Assembly: GCA_028695735.1 (NCBI GenBank)
Contig: JAQVIJ010000001.1
Location: 237,081-301,080 of the forward strand
DNA length: 64,000 bases
Reading direction: 5' to 3'
Source of the DNA: Deltaproteobacteria bacterium
GTDB taxonomy: Bacteria > Desulfobacterota > Dissulfuribacteria > Dissulfuribacterales > DYLC01
Shown: positions 52,165-61,613 of the stretch, one piece after another
Layout: every line of letters starts with the position of its first letter
Position numbering within the stretch: position 1 is the first letter of the stretch
Translations under genes and position numbers: made by a program
Notes under the pieces: generated by a model
The model's input: the letters and a program-made list of their open reading frames with translations, nothing else
The model's database searches: none
What the model was told of the DNA's origin: nothing

Positions 52165-53145
52165 TCAGGAGAGGGAAGACGGGGCGCCACCGCCCACCAC
52201 CTCACGGATGGAATAGATACGCCTGCCCGTTGACTCATAATATGTGCGGACCATGAGTTCCGCCAGAAGCCCGATGGAGATGAAGATCAAACCGGAGATG
52301 ATCAACACGGCAGAAAGCATCAGAAGCGGTCTGCCGCCTATGTCCTGATGATTGAACAGCTTCAGACAGGTGAGATAAAAACCGATGGCCACTCCGCCTG
52401 CAAACATGCCTCCCCCCCAACCCCCAAAGAATTGCAGCGGTCGAGTTGCAAAACGCTGAAAAAACAGCATGAGAAGCAGGTCAAGGATAACGCGATACGT
52501 GCGGCCTATGCCATATTTGCTCTTTCCATGAGTGCGAGGATGATGGTGCACCACCTCTTCCGCTATGCGCACACCGTAAAAATTCGCCAGCACAGGGATA
52601 AACCGGTGCAGTTCACCGTAGAGCAGGAGATTCTTGGCAACCTCGCTGCGATATGCCTTGAGAGAACAGCCATAGTCATGGAGTTTGACCCCTGTGGCCA
52701 TTCCGATTAGGTAATTGGCTATAATCGATGGAAAACGACGGGAGATAAAGGGGTCTTTCCTGTCTTTACGCCAACCGCTCACCAGATCATAACCTTCTTC
52801 AATGACTTCTACCAACCGGGCTATATCCTTCGGGTCGTTTTGTAGGTCGCCATCCATGGACACTACAATCTCACCCCTTGCATGTTCGAACCCGGCGGTC
52901 ATGGCCGCACTTTGCCCGAAATTTCTGCGCAGCATTATGGCGATGAGTTCCGGAATGGATTTGGTCATCTTGGTTAGCAAGACACGGGATTCATCCGTGC
53001 TGCCGTCATCCACTATGATGAGTTCGAATGGACGCCCCATAGGGCGCATGGCCGCCACAATGCGCGACACCAGGGCCTCCAGATTTGCGGCCTCGTTAAA
53101 CACAGGCACCACTATGGAAACATATATCTCCTTGCTACTATTCAA
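52165..53145 (-). CDS. GT2 family polyprenyl-phosphate glycosyltransferase (ArnC/GtrB-like)
   Basis: 326 residues. The cytosolic GT-A domain begins VSIVVPVFNEAANLEALVSR and has ELIIVDDGSTDESRVLLTKM, IMLRRNFGQSAAMTAGFEHA and the metal-binding MDGDLQNDPKDIARLVEVIE. Two C-terminal membrane spans (GGGMFAGGVAIGFYLTC, LLMLSAVLIISGLIFISIGL) match undecaprenyl-phosphate transferases. Start is TTG with GGAGGGATAG just before it. It supplies the lipid-linked sugar for the GT39 enzyme downstream (inferred from order). Confidence 0.93.
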   Translation of the reverse strand: MNSSKEIYVSIVVPVFNEAANLEALVSRIVAAMRPMGRPFELIIVDDGSTDESRVLLTKMTKSIPELIAIMLRRNFGQSAAMTAGFEHARGEIVVSMDGDLQNDPKDIARLVEVIEEGYDLVSGWRKDRKDPFISRRFPSIIANYLIGMATGVKLHDYGCSLKAYRSEVAKNLLLYGELHRFIPVLANFYGVRIAEEVVHHHPRTHGKSKYGIGRTYRVILDLLLMLFFQRFATRPLQFFGGWGGGMFAGGVAIGFYLTCLKLFNHQDIGGRPLLMLSAVLIISGLIFISIGLLAELMVRTYYESTGRRIYSIREVVGGGAPSSLS

Positions 53146-53171
53146 CTATCCCTCCGATTGATTCAGGCGAC

Positions 53172-53612
53172 TCAAGGATTCCCTGTCTTTTCCAGTCGAG
53201 CCCGCTCCACAACGGCTGTCACGCCGATCTGATTCAGTATATCCACCAGAGGGTCGTGTGCATCCAGACTGTCCCTGCTGGCCTTCAATCTGTCTGTAAA
53301 TCCGTTCAGTAAGGAACTGAAGGTTTCTTTGGCGGAGGTGGAAAAACCTGAGGAGGTTGTCAGTGTCCATTCCATGCGTTCCAGGACATCCAGGGTGTCA
53401 TAGGCATTCTGCATGGCATCGGACCGCGCCGCATCGGAAACAGGGGCAGCGGCGCCGACGGAAGACAAGGGAGCAGCATTCTGTACAGACGCAGGCCCTG
53501 CAATCGACAACTTGGTCAGCAAGTCATCGAAAGAGATACCGGAGGCATCTGAGCCATTGCCATGTCTGGAAGAAACAATGGGCGTATTGGACTGGTTAGG
53601 CAAAATTTTCAT
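53172..53612 (-). CDS. Small soluble protein of unknown function
   Basis: 146 residues, no signal peptide. The N-terminal half is low-complexity and rich in Ser/Ala (SSVGAAAPVSDAARSDAMQN). The C-terminal half is helical (AYDTLDVLERMEWTL, TFSSLLNGFTDRLKASRDSL). AAAGGAGAAAGAT gives a strong ribosome site. It lies 26 bp upstream of the GT2 gene and 111 bp downstream of mazG. The layout of a disordered start plus helical end recalls small flagellar or secretion regulators, but I do not recognise it. Confidence 0.7.
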   Translation of the reverse strand: MKILPNQSNTPIVSSRHGNGSDASGISFDDLLTKLSIAGPASVQNAAPLSSVGAAAPVSDAARSDAMQNAYDTLDVLERMEWTLTTSSGFSTSAKETFSSLLNGFTDRLKASRDSLDAHDPLVDILNQIGVTAVVERARLEKTGNP

Positions 53613-53723
53613 ATCTTTCTCCTTTAATCTTAAAGTCTGATAAAGTCAATTGACAATAGAACTGAAGAATCTGCCTGTGCAGGCGAATTATCCTGGCAAA
53701 TGCATATTATATGCCTGCATGAT

Positions 53724-54545
53724 TTATTTACTTGCTTTCCAGACCTCGTCCATCTCCTGAATGCCGACATCGGTCAATTTTCTTCCCTGATTTGCAAAAA
53801 ACGCCTCCATTGCCTGAAAACGCGACATGAATGAGCGCACGGCCTGTTTCAATGCCTCCTCGGGATTGATTGAAAGATGCCTGGCCATATTTGCCAGTGT
53901 GAATAACAGGTCCCCAAATTCCGCACGCACCGCAAGGGCATCCCCTTGCTCAACGGCCTGAAGCAATTCCTGCTCCTCCTCTCGCACCTTGTTCCAGACG
54001 CCCTGGACATCGGCCCAGTCAAAACCTGTGCGGGAGGCCCTTTCACCGGCTCGAAAGGCCAATTGCAGGGCAGGCAGGGTCTTGGGCAGGTTCCCCAGGG
54101 CGCTGTGAGTAACGCCCTTATCCTTCGACTCCTGTTCTTTTATGCGCTGCCAGTTGGCTATGACATCGGCTGTTCCGTTTATCTTTGTATCACCGAAGAT
54201 GTGGGGGTGCCTGCGCACCATCTTTCGGGCTGCAATGCCCAGGGCATCCTGCACACGAAAATGCCCCTGCTCCTCGTACATACGGGCCAGGAACAACAGC
54301 ATAAAGAGCAGGTCTCCCAGCTCTTCGGCAACCCCTTCCGGTTTCTCCTCCTCGATTGCATCCAGAAGTTCGTAGGTCTCTTCCAGCAGATATTTCATAA
54401 CAGACTGCGGGGTCTGTTCCCTGTCCCACGGGCAGCCATTCGGGGCCCTGAGCCTTGTAATAATCTCGAGAAGCCTGCAAAGGCCGTTCGCTGCATCCTG
54501 ACAGGCGTCCCGAGTGTCCTCCTCTGCTGTTTCGTACTGTGTCAT
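53724..54545 (-). CDS. mazG: Nucleoside triphosphate pyrophosphohydrolase MazG
   Basis: 273 residues. Hydrolyses NTPs to NMP and pyrophosphate, cleaning the nucleotide pool. Two all-alpha MazG domains are visible: the first with APNGCPWDREQTPQSVMKYL, LEETYELLDAIEEEKPEGVA and EELGDLLFMLLFLARMYEEQ, the second with WADVQGVWNKVREEEQELLQ and VRAEFGDLLFTLANMARHLS. The Glu/Asp residues of EExxE and ExxD that bind Mg are present. It follows the cheA gene on the same strand by 36 bp. Confidence 0.96.
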   Translation of the reverse strand: MTQYETAEEDTRDACQDAANGLCRLLEIITRLRAPNGCPWDREQTPQSVMKYLLEETYELLDAIEEEKPEGVAEELGDLLFMLLFLARMYEEQGHFRVQDALGIAARKMVRRHPHIFGDTKINGTADVIANWQRIKEQESKDKGVTHSALGNLPKTLPALQLAFRAGERASRTGFDWADVQGVWNKVREEEQELLQAVEQGDALAVRAEFGDLLFTLANMARHLSINPEEALKQAVRSFMSRFQAMEAFFANQGRKLTDVGIQEMDEVWKASK

Positions 54546-54581
54546 ATATATTGCCGGTTCCTTTTCTCGATGTCTTGCAGC

Positions 54582-57404
54582 CTATTGAATGAAGCCGCTG
54601 TATCCCTCATGCAGGCCGATGGCCTTTTTCTCCATGACCTGCTGCTTCAATTGCGTAAAGGCCCTGGCCCGCTGCATGACCGATGGGATATCCAGAATCA
54701 ATGCAATGGATCCATCACCAAGGATGGTGGCGCCGGCAAAACCAGGTTGATCCGTCAGATATTCAGCCAATGGTTTTATCACGATCTCCTGCTGGCCGAT
54801 AAGTGCATCCACGCCAAGCCCTGCAACAAATTCACCATGTTGCACCATAACCACGAAAAATTTTCCCTGTTCCTGCACGGCCCCTGTGCCCCTGTAAATG
54901 GAAGACAGGCGAATGAATGGCATCGTCTGCTGCCTGATGGAAAACATCTCCATGCCCTCTATGCTGCTGATCTCCTCGGCACGAATCCTGAGGGTCTCCT
55001 GTATGACAGAGAGCGGCACTGCAAAGGTCTGCTGCCCCACCCGGACCAGAAGCGCCTGAATAATGGCAAGTGTCAGTGGAATACGGATCACAAACCGGGT
55101 GCCCTTGCCGTGTGTCGAGGATATCTGTATCTGTCCTCCGATCTTTTCCACATTCCTTCTGACCACATCCATCCCCACACCCCTGCCGGAGGTATCTGAG
55201 ACCTGAATGGCAGTGGAGATGCCAGGCAGGAAGATAAGTTCCCAGACCCTTTCGTCCGGCAAGCCCCTGGCCTGTTCAGCGGACAGGATGCCCATTGACA
55301 CGGCCTTTTGAACAAGTGCATCCCGGTCCAGTCCCTTTCCGTCATCCATTATGGTGATGGTAACGAAGTTACCTTCCTGTGATGCCGACAGCATTATTGT
55401 GCCCACAGCAGGTTTACCCAGCTTTTCACGGACATCAGGGGCCTCTATGCCGTGATCCACACAATTCCTTATGAGGTGCAGCATGGGGTCCACCATCTGC
55501 TCGATTACACGTTTATCCAGGGTGGTATCCGTCCCGGAGATGTCCAATGCCACCTTTTTGCCGAGTTTCTGGCTCAAATCCCTCACCATACGCGGATATC
55601 TGTCGAACAGTTGACCGATGGGCAGCATGCGCATCTTCATAATGCCGTCCTGCAGGTGGTTCAGGATACGGCTCATTGTAGAGGTCTGTTCACCCATACG
55701 TATCATGACGTCCTTGAACGCCTTGAGATCCCTATTGAGCAATCCCTTGCCCAGGAGATAGCGGTGAATGTCCCTCATCTGATCCGACATCTGTTTCATG
55801 CCTGCCCTCAACACCACCAGCTCACCCACATCCCCCAAAAGCTGGTCCACACGGGCCAGATCGATTCTGACCGTCTGGGTTGCAGGTGCTGCGACCTCGG
55901 TCTGCTGCCTGATACCTGACGTCTCCGATGCCTTTACGGCTGACGGCCGTGATATGTCAGCTGATAAAGGCTGCGTTGTCTCCTGGCCAGCCGGCATAGA
56001 CGTCCGGGTGGATTCAGCAGACTGCGCTGCAAGCATATCGTTGAAGGCGTTGTCAAAGGTGCCATCCTCCATGTCACCGGTGGAGATATTGCCTGAGAAT
56101 GGCCCCTCTTCGTGCTCCTCTGCCTCCATAACCTCAGTTGAATCCGATGCAGCCTGTGAGACCTGCATTTCTTTAAGGCCTGTGTCCAGCAGATTGTCCT
56201 GAAACAATCCATCCAACACATCATCGAGCTCGGAAATGCTTCCTATGGATGCCTCTTGCTGCCCACCATGCATCGCCTCGAACTTCTCCATTAGACCCGG
56301 CAGCATCTGCTGCAATCTCTCCCATAGATTTTGAAGTGGACTTGTAACCAGACATGCACCGCTATGACAGGCCGTCAGGGCCTCGGTCAGTCTCTCCATC
56401 CACTCGTCCATGAGCGCCACCACGTCCATGTAATCCATGTAATGGGCTGAACTCCGTATGGCCTCTATGGATTCCTGGCACTCAGTTATCCATGACTCAT
56501 CAGCCACCTCCGGCATTCTGGCTAATGGCATGGATTTTTCTGCAACGAAATCTAAAAAGATGCCGTAGAGTTCCTGATCATCTTCTTCGAGAAAGGCTGG
56601 CAATGACTCAGGGGTTTGTATCAGGATGTCTTCCACCTCTCCGATCAATGGCCTGAACAGGTCCAGCAGGTCTTGATAGAGTTTTTCCAGGTCACTGCGC
56701 GAGATCTCCTCCCCCCATTCCGAGATGGTGCCGCTGTGTTTTTTCAGGGCCTCCAGCAGGTCTTCAATGCCTACATAGTTTGTCATTCGCTCTATGTCGG
56801 AGATGATTCGCATGACCTCTGTTTTAGGGGCAGGGTCGTTTTGCAACAGGGTGGAAAGCTGCCAAAGCATGCCCTTGAGTTCATCTTTATAAATGGACAA
56901 GAGTTCCTCGTCCTCATCGCTTTCACTCACCGCGTCGGAGGTCTGTTCCAGGACCTGCATTTTTTCAGAGTCCTCGACACCTGAAACAGATGAGGACGAC
57001 GCCTCTGTTGCCTTTTCCGCAGGTTGCCTGCCGAATTCTTCAAATCTCGCGTTCAGGCCTGAAAAATCCGTCACCTCCTCACCCTGCGCCTCCAACTCCT
57101 TCAAAAGGGTTTTCAGGGCATCAACCCCCTGAAATATAAGGGCCATGCCTGGTTCGGCGATAGCAGCCTCACCTCTCCTGACGCGATCGAACATGTCCTC
57201 CATGGCATGAGCCAGTTTGGCCATGGATGTGAAACCCATATAACCAGAGGAACCCTTTATTGTATGTGTGTTTCTGAAACAGGCATCCAGCAGGGAACGA
57301 TTGGCGGGATCATGTTCCAGCACCAGAAGATTGTTTTCCAATTCATGCAGATTATCCTCTACCTCGGCCACAAACTCCTTAAGCATCTCCTTGTCAACAG
57401 CCAT
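54582..57404 (-). CDS. cheA: Chemotaxis-type sensor histidine kinase CheA with expanded N-terminal half
   Basis: 940 residues from the ATG at 57404 (GAGGAGGAATC before it). The HPt domain with phospho-His 47 (FRNTHTIKGSSGYMGF) is followed by two segments that look like HPt folds without the His (VMRIISDIERMTNYVGIEDL and SIEAIRSSAHYMDYMDVVAL). After a low-complexity stretch come the dimerisation helices, the ATPase domain (N-box LIRNCVDHGIEAPD, G1 MDDGKGLDRDA, G2 DTSGRGVGMDVVRRNVEKIG) and a CheW-like end. E. coli CheA has 654 residues. It heads the mazG side of a run of cheY and CheB-like genes. Confidence 0.95.
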   Translation of the reverse strand: MAVDKEMLKEFVAEVEDNLHELENNLLVLEHDPANRSLLDACFRNTHTIKGSSGYMGFTSMAKLAHAMEDMFDRVRRGEAAIAEPGMALIFQGVDALKTLLKELEAQGEEVTDFSGLNARFEEFGRQPAEKATEASSSSVSGVEDSEKMQVLEQTSDAVSESDEDEELLSIYKDELKGMLWQLSTLLQNDPAPKTEVMRIISDIERMTNYVGIEDLLEALKKHSGTISEWGEEISRSDLEKLYQDLLDLFRPLIGEVEDILIQTPESLPAFLEEDDQELYGIFLDFVAEKSMPLARMPEVADESWITECQESIEAIRSSAHYMDYMDVVALMDEWMERLTEALTACHSGACLVTSPLQNLWERLQQMLPGLMEKFEAMHGGQQEASIGSISELDDVLDGLFQDNLLDTGLKEMQVSQAASDSTEVMEAEEHEEGPFSGNISTGDMEDGTFDNAFNDMLAAQSAESTRTSMPAGQETTQPLSADISRPSAVKASETSGIRQQTEVAAPATQTVRIDLARVDQLLGDVGELVVLRAGMKQMSDQMRDIHRYLLGKGLLNRDLKAFKDVMIRMGEQTSTMSRILNHLQDGIMKMRMLPIGQLFDRYPRMVRDLSQKLGKKVALDISGTDTTLDKRVIEQMVDPMLHLIRNCVDHGIEAPDVREKLGKPAVGTIMLSASQEGNFVTITIMDDGKGLDRDALVQKAVSMGILSAEQARGLPDERVWELIFLPGISTAIQVSDTSGRGVGMDVVRRNVEKIGGQIQISSTHGKGTRFVIRIPLTLAIIQALLVRVGQQTFAVPLSVIQETLRIRAEEISSIEGMEMFSIRQQTMPFIRLSSIYRGTGAVQEQGKFFVVMVQHGEFVAGLGVDALIGQQEIVIKPLAEYLTDQPGFAGATILGDGSIALILDIPSVMQRARAFTQLKQQVMEKKAIGLHEGYSGFIQ

Positions 57405-57463
57405 GATTCCTCCTCGATTCAGCAATGATGGATTTGACTCGCATCTCATTCACCTATAAAAAT

Positions 57464-57805
57464 CTATAGTAAGGACAACAAGCGGTCGTATTCGTCTTTT
57501 CTCAGAAACGCCACTGCGCCAAGGGCCCTTGCCTGTTCCACAATCTCTGCGTCGGAAACCAGGCTCATAAATATGATCTTTGCATCCTGCCGCTGTTTTT
57601 TTATGCGCCTTGCAGCCTCCACACCATCCAGACCCTTCATCGTAACATCCATGATCACAAAATCCGGCAGCAATTCCGCATAGAGCGCAATCGCCTGCTC
57701 TCCGTTTTCGGCCTGACCTATTACATCATGACCACCCTTCAGAAGGACCTCCACTATGCGTTTGCGCATGAAACTCGAGTCATCTACTACCAATATACGG
57801 GACAT
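57464..57805 (-). CDS. CheY-like single-domain response regulator
   Basis: 113 residues: one receiver domain. The acidic pair is in ILVVDDSSFMRKRIVEVLLK, the phospho-Asp in LPDFVIMDVTMKGLDGVEAA, the Thr/Ser position is in IIFMSLVSDAEIVEQARALG and the Lys in AVAFLRKDEYDRLL. Likely the output or a phosphate sink for the neighbouring CheA, 59 bp downstream. AGGAGGCTGA precedes the ATG. Confidence 0.94.
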   Translation of the reverse strand: MSRILVVDDSSFMRKRIVEVLLKGGHDVIGQAENGEQAIALYAELLPDFVIMDVTMKGLDGVEAARRIKKQRQDAKIIFMSLVSDAEIVEQARALGAVAFLRKDEYDRLLSLL

Positions 57806-57846
57806 TCAGCCTCCTATCTTTTTGAAACTACAACAGGCCACAGGGT

Positions 57847-59244
57847 TCACTGCCTTGTCATTAAAATTTCAGCTATCTTTGCAGGGTCGATACTGGCCTC
57901 TTCAAGCTCCAGGGCCGCTATCTGCAACAGGGGATCGGCAAAAATAGCCGAATCCGCATTCTGTAAAAAGATATGCCCTCCATGCGTAACCACCTCCTGC
58001 AACCCGGCCTCCACATCCAATCTGGCGCCGCTCAAAATAAGGACATACAGATTGACTCCATAATATTTCGCAGCATCATTCAGAAAGACATTGAAATCCA
58101 GGGGCGACTCCCTGGAAACAACGGATAAGGACACCGTGTCCTGACGCGCATCAAACCGCCATGTATGTCTCCATGATGCAATTTTACAGGCGTTGCCCTG
58201 AAGAATATCACCATTTTTCATGGCGGACAGATGAAAACAGAAAGATTTGGAGAGATAGTCTGCAAACGGCTGTAGAAACCCCTCAGCCATGTCCTGAAAA
58301 ATCACGACACCAATGCCCTCCAGACCACACAGGGCCGGCAGAAGTCTTTGAATCTCAAGTATTCCGCCCACACCCCCCAAGACCACGAGCAGCCTTTCCG
58401 CCCTTTCCAGGATGCCTCTTTTGTGCATGACCGGCATGCCCCCCTTGGCCCTGCTTATATGTCGTAGAGAGTAATGCCTGACGTCCTGCACATGCCTTTT
58501 AAGCCTTTCTAAACAATCTGCCCACTCTGGTTCGGAAGCGGGTTTGGGCAGATAATCCACTGCGCCAAGACGCAGAAATTCCATAATTTTAGGCAGGGTG
58601 CCTGAGCCCATGGAACTCATAAGCAAAACAGGTGCGGGCGAACGGATCATGATATTTTTCAGCAGCACATCCCCTGCCATAACGGGCATGGTGATATCTA
58701 TGGTCAAAAGGTCTGGCCTGATACCATTCAAAAGCCCAAGGGCTGTCTTGCCGTCAACAGCCTTGCCTACGACCCTTGCGTTACACTGCTCCGTCAAGGC
58801 CTTTTCCAGGACATTGACGAAGAGACGCGAATCATCCACGATCATGACATCCGTTGGCCTGGAATTGGATGATGCAGCCCTTTCATCTGTCCTGCGCATG
58901 GCCTCCATGAGAAGTGCATGCCATGGGGCCTGAATGGTTTTCAGCACATGGTTCGCATCTGTAACAATGAATCTGCCCTCCCTCCAGCAGAGCAGTTCAT
59001 AAAAGGCCTCTTCTCCGCTCTGGGGGTTGCAACCACTTGTTTCAGCATGGACGATCTCACCATCCGTGAAATAGATGGCGCCGTTACCCTTTTGGGACTG
59101 AAAGGATATCTTTTTGTTGCCGCAAGGCACCTGACATAACATCTGAACCAGATCAGGCAGCGATATTCCGGTTAAAATACCGCAAAACCCCTCTTGTTTT
59201 GTATGAATCTGTTCGAGAATCGAAAGCAGGTCCTGTTCAGACAT
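57847..59244 (-). CDS. DUF4388 + receiver + degenerate CheB-like protein
   Basis: 465 residues. Residues 1-115 resemble a DUF4388/PATAN domain (ILTGISLPDLVQMLCQVPCG, GAIYFTDGEIVHAETSG). A receiver follows with VMIVDDSRLFVNVLEKALTE and phospho-Asp in LLTIDITMPVMAGDVLLKN. The C-terminal 190 residues align by eye with the CheB methylesterase, but the catalytic Ser site GASTGG reads LGGVGGILEI and the His of QHMP reads QDMAEG. It therefore seems catalytically dead. First of three such proteins in a row; possibly a scaffold or phospho-relay component. Weak ribosome site. Confidence 0.85.
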   Translation of the reverse strand: MSEQDLLSILEQIHTKQEGFCGILTGISLPDLVQMLCQVPCGNKKISFQSQKGNGAIYFTDGEIVHAETSGCNPQSGEEAFYELLCWREGRFIVTDANHVLKTIQAPWHALLMEAMRRTDERAASSNSRPTDVMIVDDSRLFVNVLEKALTEQCNARVVGKAVDGKTALGLLNGIRPDLLTIDITMPVMAGDVLLKNIMIRSPAPVLLMSSMGSGTLPKIMEFLRLGAVDYLPKPASEPEWADCLERLKRHVQDVRHYSLRHISRAKGGMPVMHKRGILERAERLLVVLGGVGGILEIQRLLPALCGLEGIGVVIFQDMAEGFLQPFADYLSKSFCFHLSAMKNGDILQGNACKIASWRHTWRFDARQDTVSLSVVSRESPLDFNVFLNDAAKYYGVNLYVLILSGARLDVEAGLQEVVTHGGHIFLQNADSAIFADPLLQIAALELEEASIDPAKIAEILMTRQ

Positions 59245-59285
59245 ATACCGTGGTCACCTTCTGATGCCGCATGGGCAACCGCCCG

Positions 59286-60371
59286 TCAGGACGGCCACGA
59301 AACTATGGAAGACGATAGTTCGGCCAGTGAGCAGGTTTGGGCGTTTTCTATGCGGCCCGCAGCCTCAGCCAGCTCAGGCACAAGACAAGTCTCAGGCGTC
59401 TGCGCCAACACTATACCACCGCACCTGGCCAGTTCCCTGGCCCCCTCCAGCCCCTCGGTCCCATCTCCGGACAGGAATACAGCCAGACCCCTGGGACCGA
59501 AATGTTCGCTTACAGAGTAGAGCAGCAGGTCAAGGCCGCTTTCCATGCCCATAAGCCCGGAACGCTCGTTCAACAACAGGTAGGTGTCCTCGCCCCGATA
59601 TTCCAGGCTGGCCGACTCGGACATACTGACCAGATAGATGCTGCCGGCCTGAAGACGGCTGTCATTCGTCCCCCTCACCACAGGACACGGCAGATATGCC
59701 TTTAGATATTCGGCAAATGGACCGACATACTGGGATGCGACCCCGAGGAAGATCAGGACAGGCGTTGATGGAGGGGAACTCAGATTGGGCAGCAACGACA
59801 GAAGCGAGGCATACCCTCCTGTGGTTGCGCCTATGACCACTATGCCCTTTTCTGGCGCATGGGCTGCTGCAGCCAGGCCTCGAGGCCTTACCTTCAATCG
59901 CAGATAACGGGCTGCATCCAGTCTTACACGCGCCGCCCTCTTGAGTCTGGACTTCAGTATGTTGGCCTGTGCGAGAATGCTGTCGGCCTCGCCGGCATCC
60001 GACCTCGATGGCTTTTGAAAAAAATCCACCGCCCCATACCGAAGGGCCTCAAAGGTAATGCGTGAACCTTCAGCGGTAAAGGCGCTCAACATCAAAACCG
60101 GCACAGGGAATCGAATCATGATATGTTTGAGGGCGGTTATGCCGCTCATGCCGGGCATGTGCACGTCGAGTGTGCAGATATCACAATTGGCCTTGGGCAG
60201 CAGGTTCAACGCCTCCTGCCCGCTCATGGCATGACCGGCGATCTCTATCTCAGGGTCATCCTGAAGCATCTTTTCGATAGCCTTACAGAGCAGGGGTGAA
60301 TCGTCCACAATAAAAACCCGCACAGGCCGTGCGAGGTTGTTCCCAGAATTGATATCCGCATTGCTGCTCAT
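59286..60371 (-). CDS. CheB-like receiver protein with altered catalytic residues
   Basis: 361 residues. N-terminal receiver with VFIVDDSPLLCKAIEKMLQD and phospho-Asp in ICTLDVHMPGMSGITALKHI; the CheB-type linker ALRYGAVDFFQKPS follows. In the methylesterase domain the nucleophile motif is IGATTGGYASL (Ser replaced by Thr), the QHMP His motif reads LGVASQ, and the Asp loop is LSGDGTEGLEG. Classical methylesterase activity is unlikely. Its start overlaps the stop of the next gene upstream by ATGA, so the two are coupled. Role in a non-adaptation signalling pathway is inferred. Confidence 0.88.
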   Translation of the reverse strand: MSSNADINSGNNLARPVRVFIVDDSPLLCKAIEKMLQDDPEIEIAGHAMSGQEALNLLPKANCDICTLDVHMPGMSGITALKHIMIRFPVPVLMLSAFTAEGSRITFEALRYGAVDFFQKPSRSDAGEADSILAQANILKSRLKRAARVRLDAARYLRLKVRPRGLAAAAHAPEKGIVVIGATTGGYASLLSLLPNLSSPPSTPVLIFLGVASQYVGPFAEYLKAYLPCPVVRGTNDSRLQAGSIYLVSMSESASLEYRGEDTYLLLNERSGLMGMESGLDLLLYSVSEHFGPRGLAVFLSGDGTEGLEGARELARCGGIVLAQTPETCLVPELAEAAGRIENAQTCSLAELSSSIVSWPS

Positions 60372-61564
60372 AATGTCATCTCCAACGGTGCAGAGGTTTC
60401 ATCGGTACGTATCTCCAGACCCTCCTGTTCGGGCAGGGCCCCGGCATGGGAGGATTCCATGGCGGCGTCTGTCACTGTTAATGGCTGTTGCTGCACATCT
60501 TCATTCGCACCAACCGCAAACTTGAGACGGCTGCTGAAGATGTCCAGCCGATTCCAGAGGTCGTTTTCGGTCTGAACCTGAACGGCAGCCCCTGATTCAA
60601 TGGCATGTTTAGTTGCATGGGGGTAGATACAGATATCCGGCGACATGGCCAGACTGACACCACCGGCCTCTGCAACAGCAGCCATCCCCTCTATGCCTGC
60701 GTCTGACGGACCTCCAAAAAGCACCACCAGGGCCTTTTCCCTCAACTTTTCCGCCACAGCCAGCAAGAAGAGATCGAGGTCATCGTTTGGGGCAAGACGA
60801 TAAAAATGCGCCACACCCCGTTCAGAGCAGAATCTCTCCGCTATATCACAGGAAAGATCCTCGAAACCCTCTTCCTGTACGGGCGTCTGCAGCATCCCGC
60901 GTTCATCCACACGAATGCCCCAGGGCACGTGTCTGCTGAGTGCAGTGGCATAGGATTTGAGTACCTCAGGAGGCATGTCATGGATCACAAGAATGGAAAC
61001 CGGCAGAGAGGATTTCAGGTGCATGAGAGTCCGCATCACCTGACCGCAGGCGCCTTTCAATGCCAGAAATATCAACAGGCCGTTTGCACGCCCTGTAACA
61101 GGGACGGGCGATATTACAGGCATTCTCAGACGGGCGCGTTTTATATGCCTGGCATCCACAGTGACAGCCTGTTTCACTGCCATGCAAAGTTGTTCGGCCT
61201 GAGAGTGTATGTCCAGAGAGATGGTGCCCGACGGCTTTTGCAGAAAATCCACTGCCCCCAGCTTGAATGCCTCCAATGTGACTGGTCCATGGCCCCCCAT
61301 GCCGCTGATCATGATGATGGGCTTAGGGTTTTTTACCATGATATATTTGATGGCAGTGATACCGTCCATCACCGGCATATCCACATCCATTGTGATAACG
61401 TCCGGAGACAAGAGCTCAATAGCCTCAATGGCCTCCTGGCCATGGCTGGCCACTCCCACAACATTGATATCCGCATCCCTGGAAAAGATATCCACCAGCG
61501 CCCGCCTCATGAAAGCGGTATCGTCAACTATCAGCACTCTCACCGGATCTTTTGAATTTGCCAA
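60368..61564 (-). CDS. CheB-like receiver protein with degenerate methylesterase domain
   Basis: 398 residues. Strong receiver: VLIVDDTAFMRRALVDIFSR, phospho-Asp in VITMDVDMPVMDGITAIKYI, and GAVDFLQKPSGTISLDI. In the second domain the Ser motif is replaced (FLALKGACGQVM) and the His position reads IHDMPPEV; the Asp loop reads FGGPSDAGIEG. The C-terminal 70 residues are an extra, low-complexity tail. Start is TTG after AGGAGGTAACCC, an unambiguous ribosome site. It is the first of the three CheB-like genes in transcription order, 49 bp after the HDOD gene. Confidence 0.87.
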   Translation of the reverse strand: MANSKDPVRVLIVDDTAFMRRALVDIFSRDADINVVGVASHGQEAIEAIELLSPDVITMDVDMPVMDGITAIKYIMVKNPKPIIMISGMGGHGPVTLEAFKLGAVDFLQKPSGTISLDIHSQAEQLCMAVKQAVTVDARHIKRARLRMPVISPVPVTGRANGLLIFLALKGACGQVMRTLMHLKSSLPVSILVIHDMPPEVLKSYATALSRHVPWGIRVDERGMLQTPVQEEGFEDLSCDIAERFCSERGVAHFYRLAPNDDLDLFLLAVAEKLREKALVVLFGGPSDAGIEGMAAVAEAGGVSLAMSPDICIYPHATKHAIESGAAVQVQTENDLWNRLDIFSSRLKFAVGANEDVQQQPLTVTDAAMESSHAGALPEQEGLEIRTDETSAPLEMTL

Positions 61565-61613
61565 GGGTTACCTCCTGTTGCGTTCATAGTAGGGGCTGGG
61601 CCCCGCCATACTG

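Noticed and set aside
53946-55199. 417-aa plus-strand ORF
   Set aside because: Antisense to mazG and cheA; no recognisable domains.
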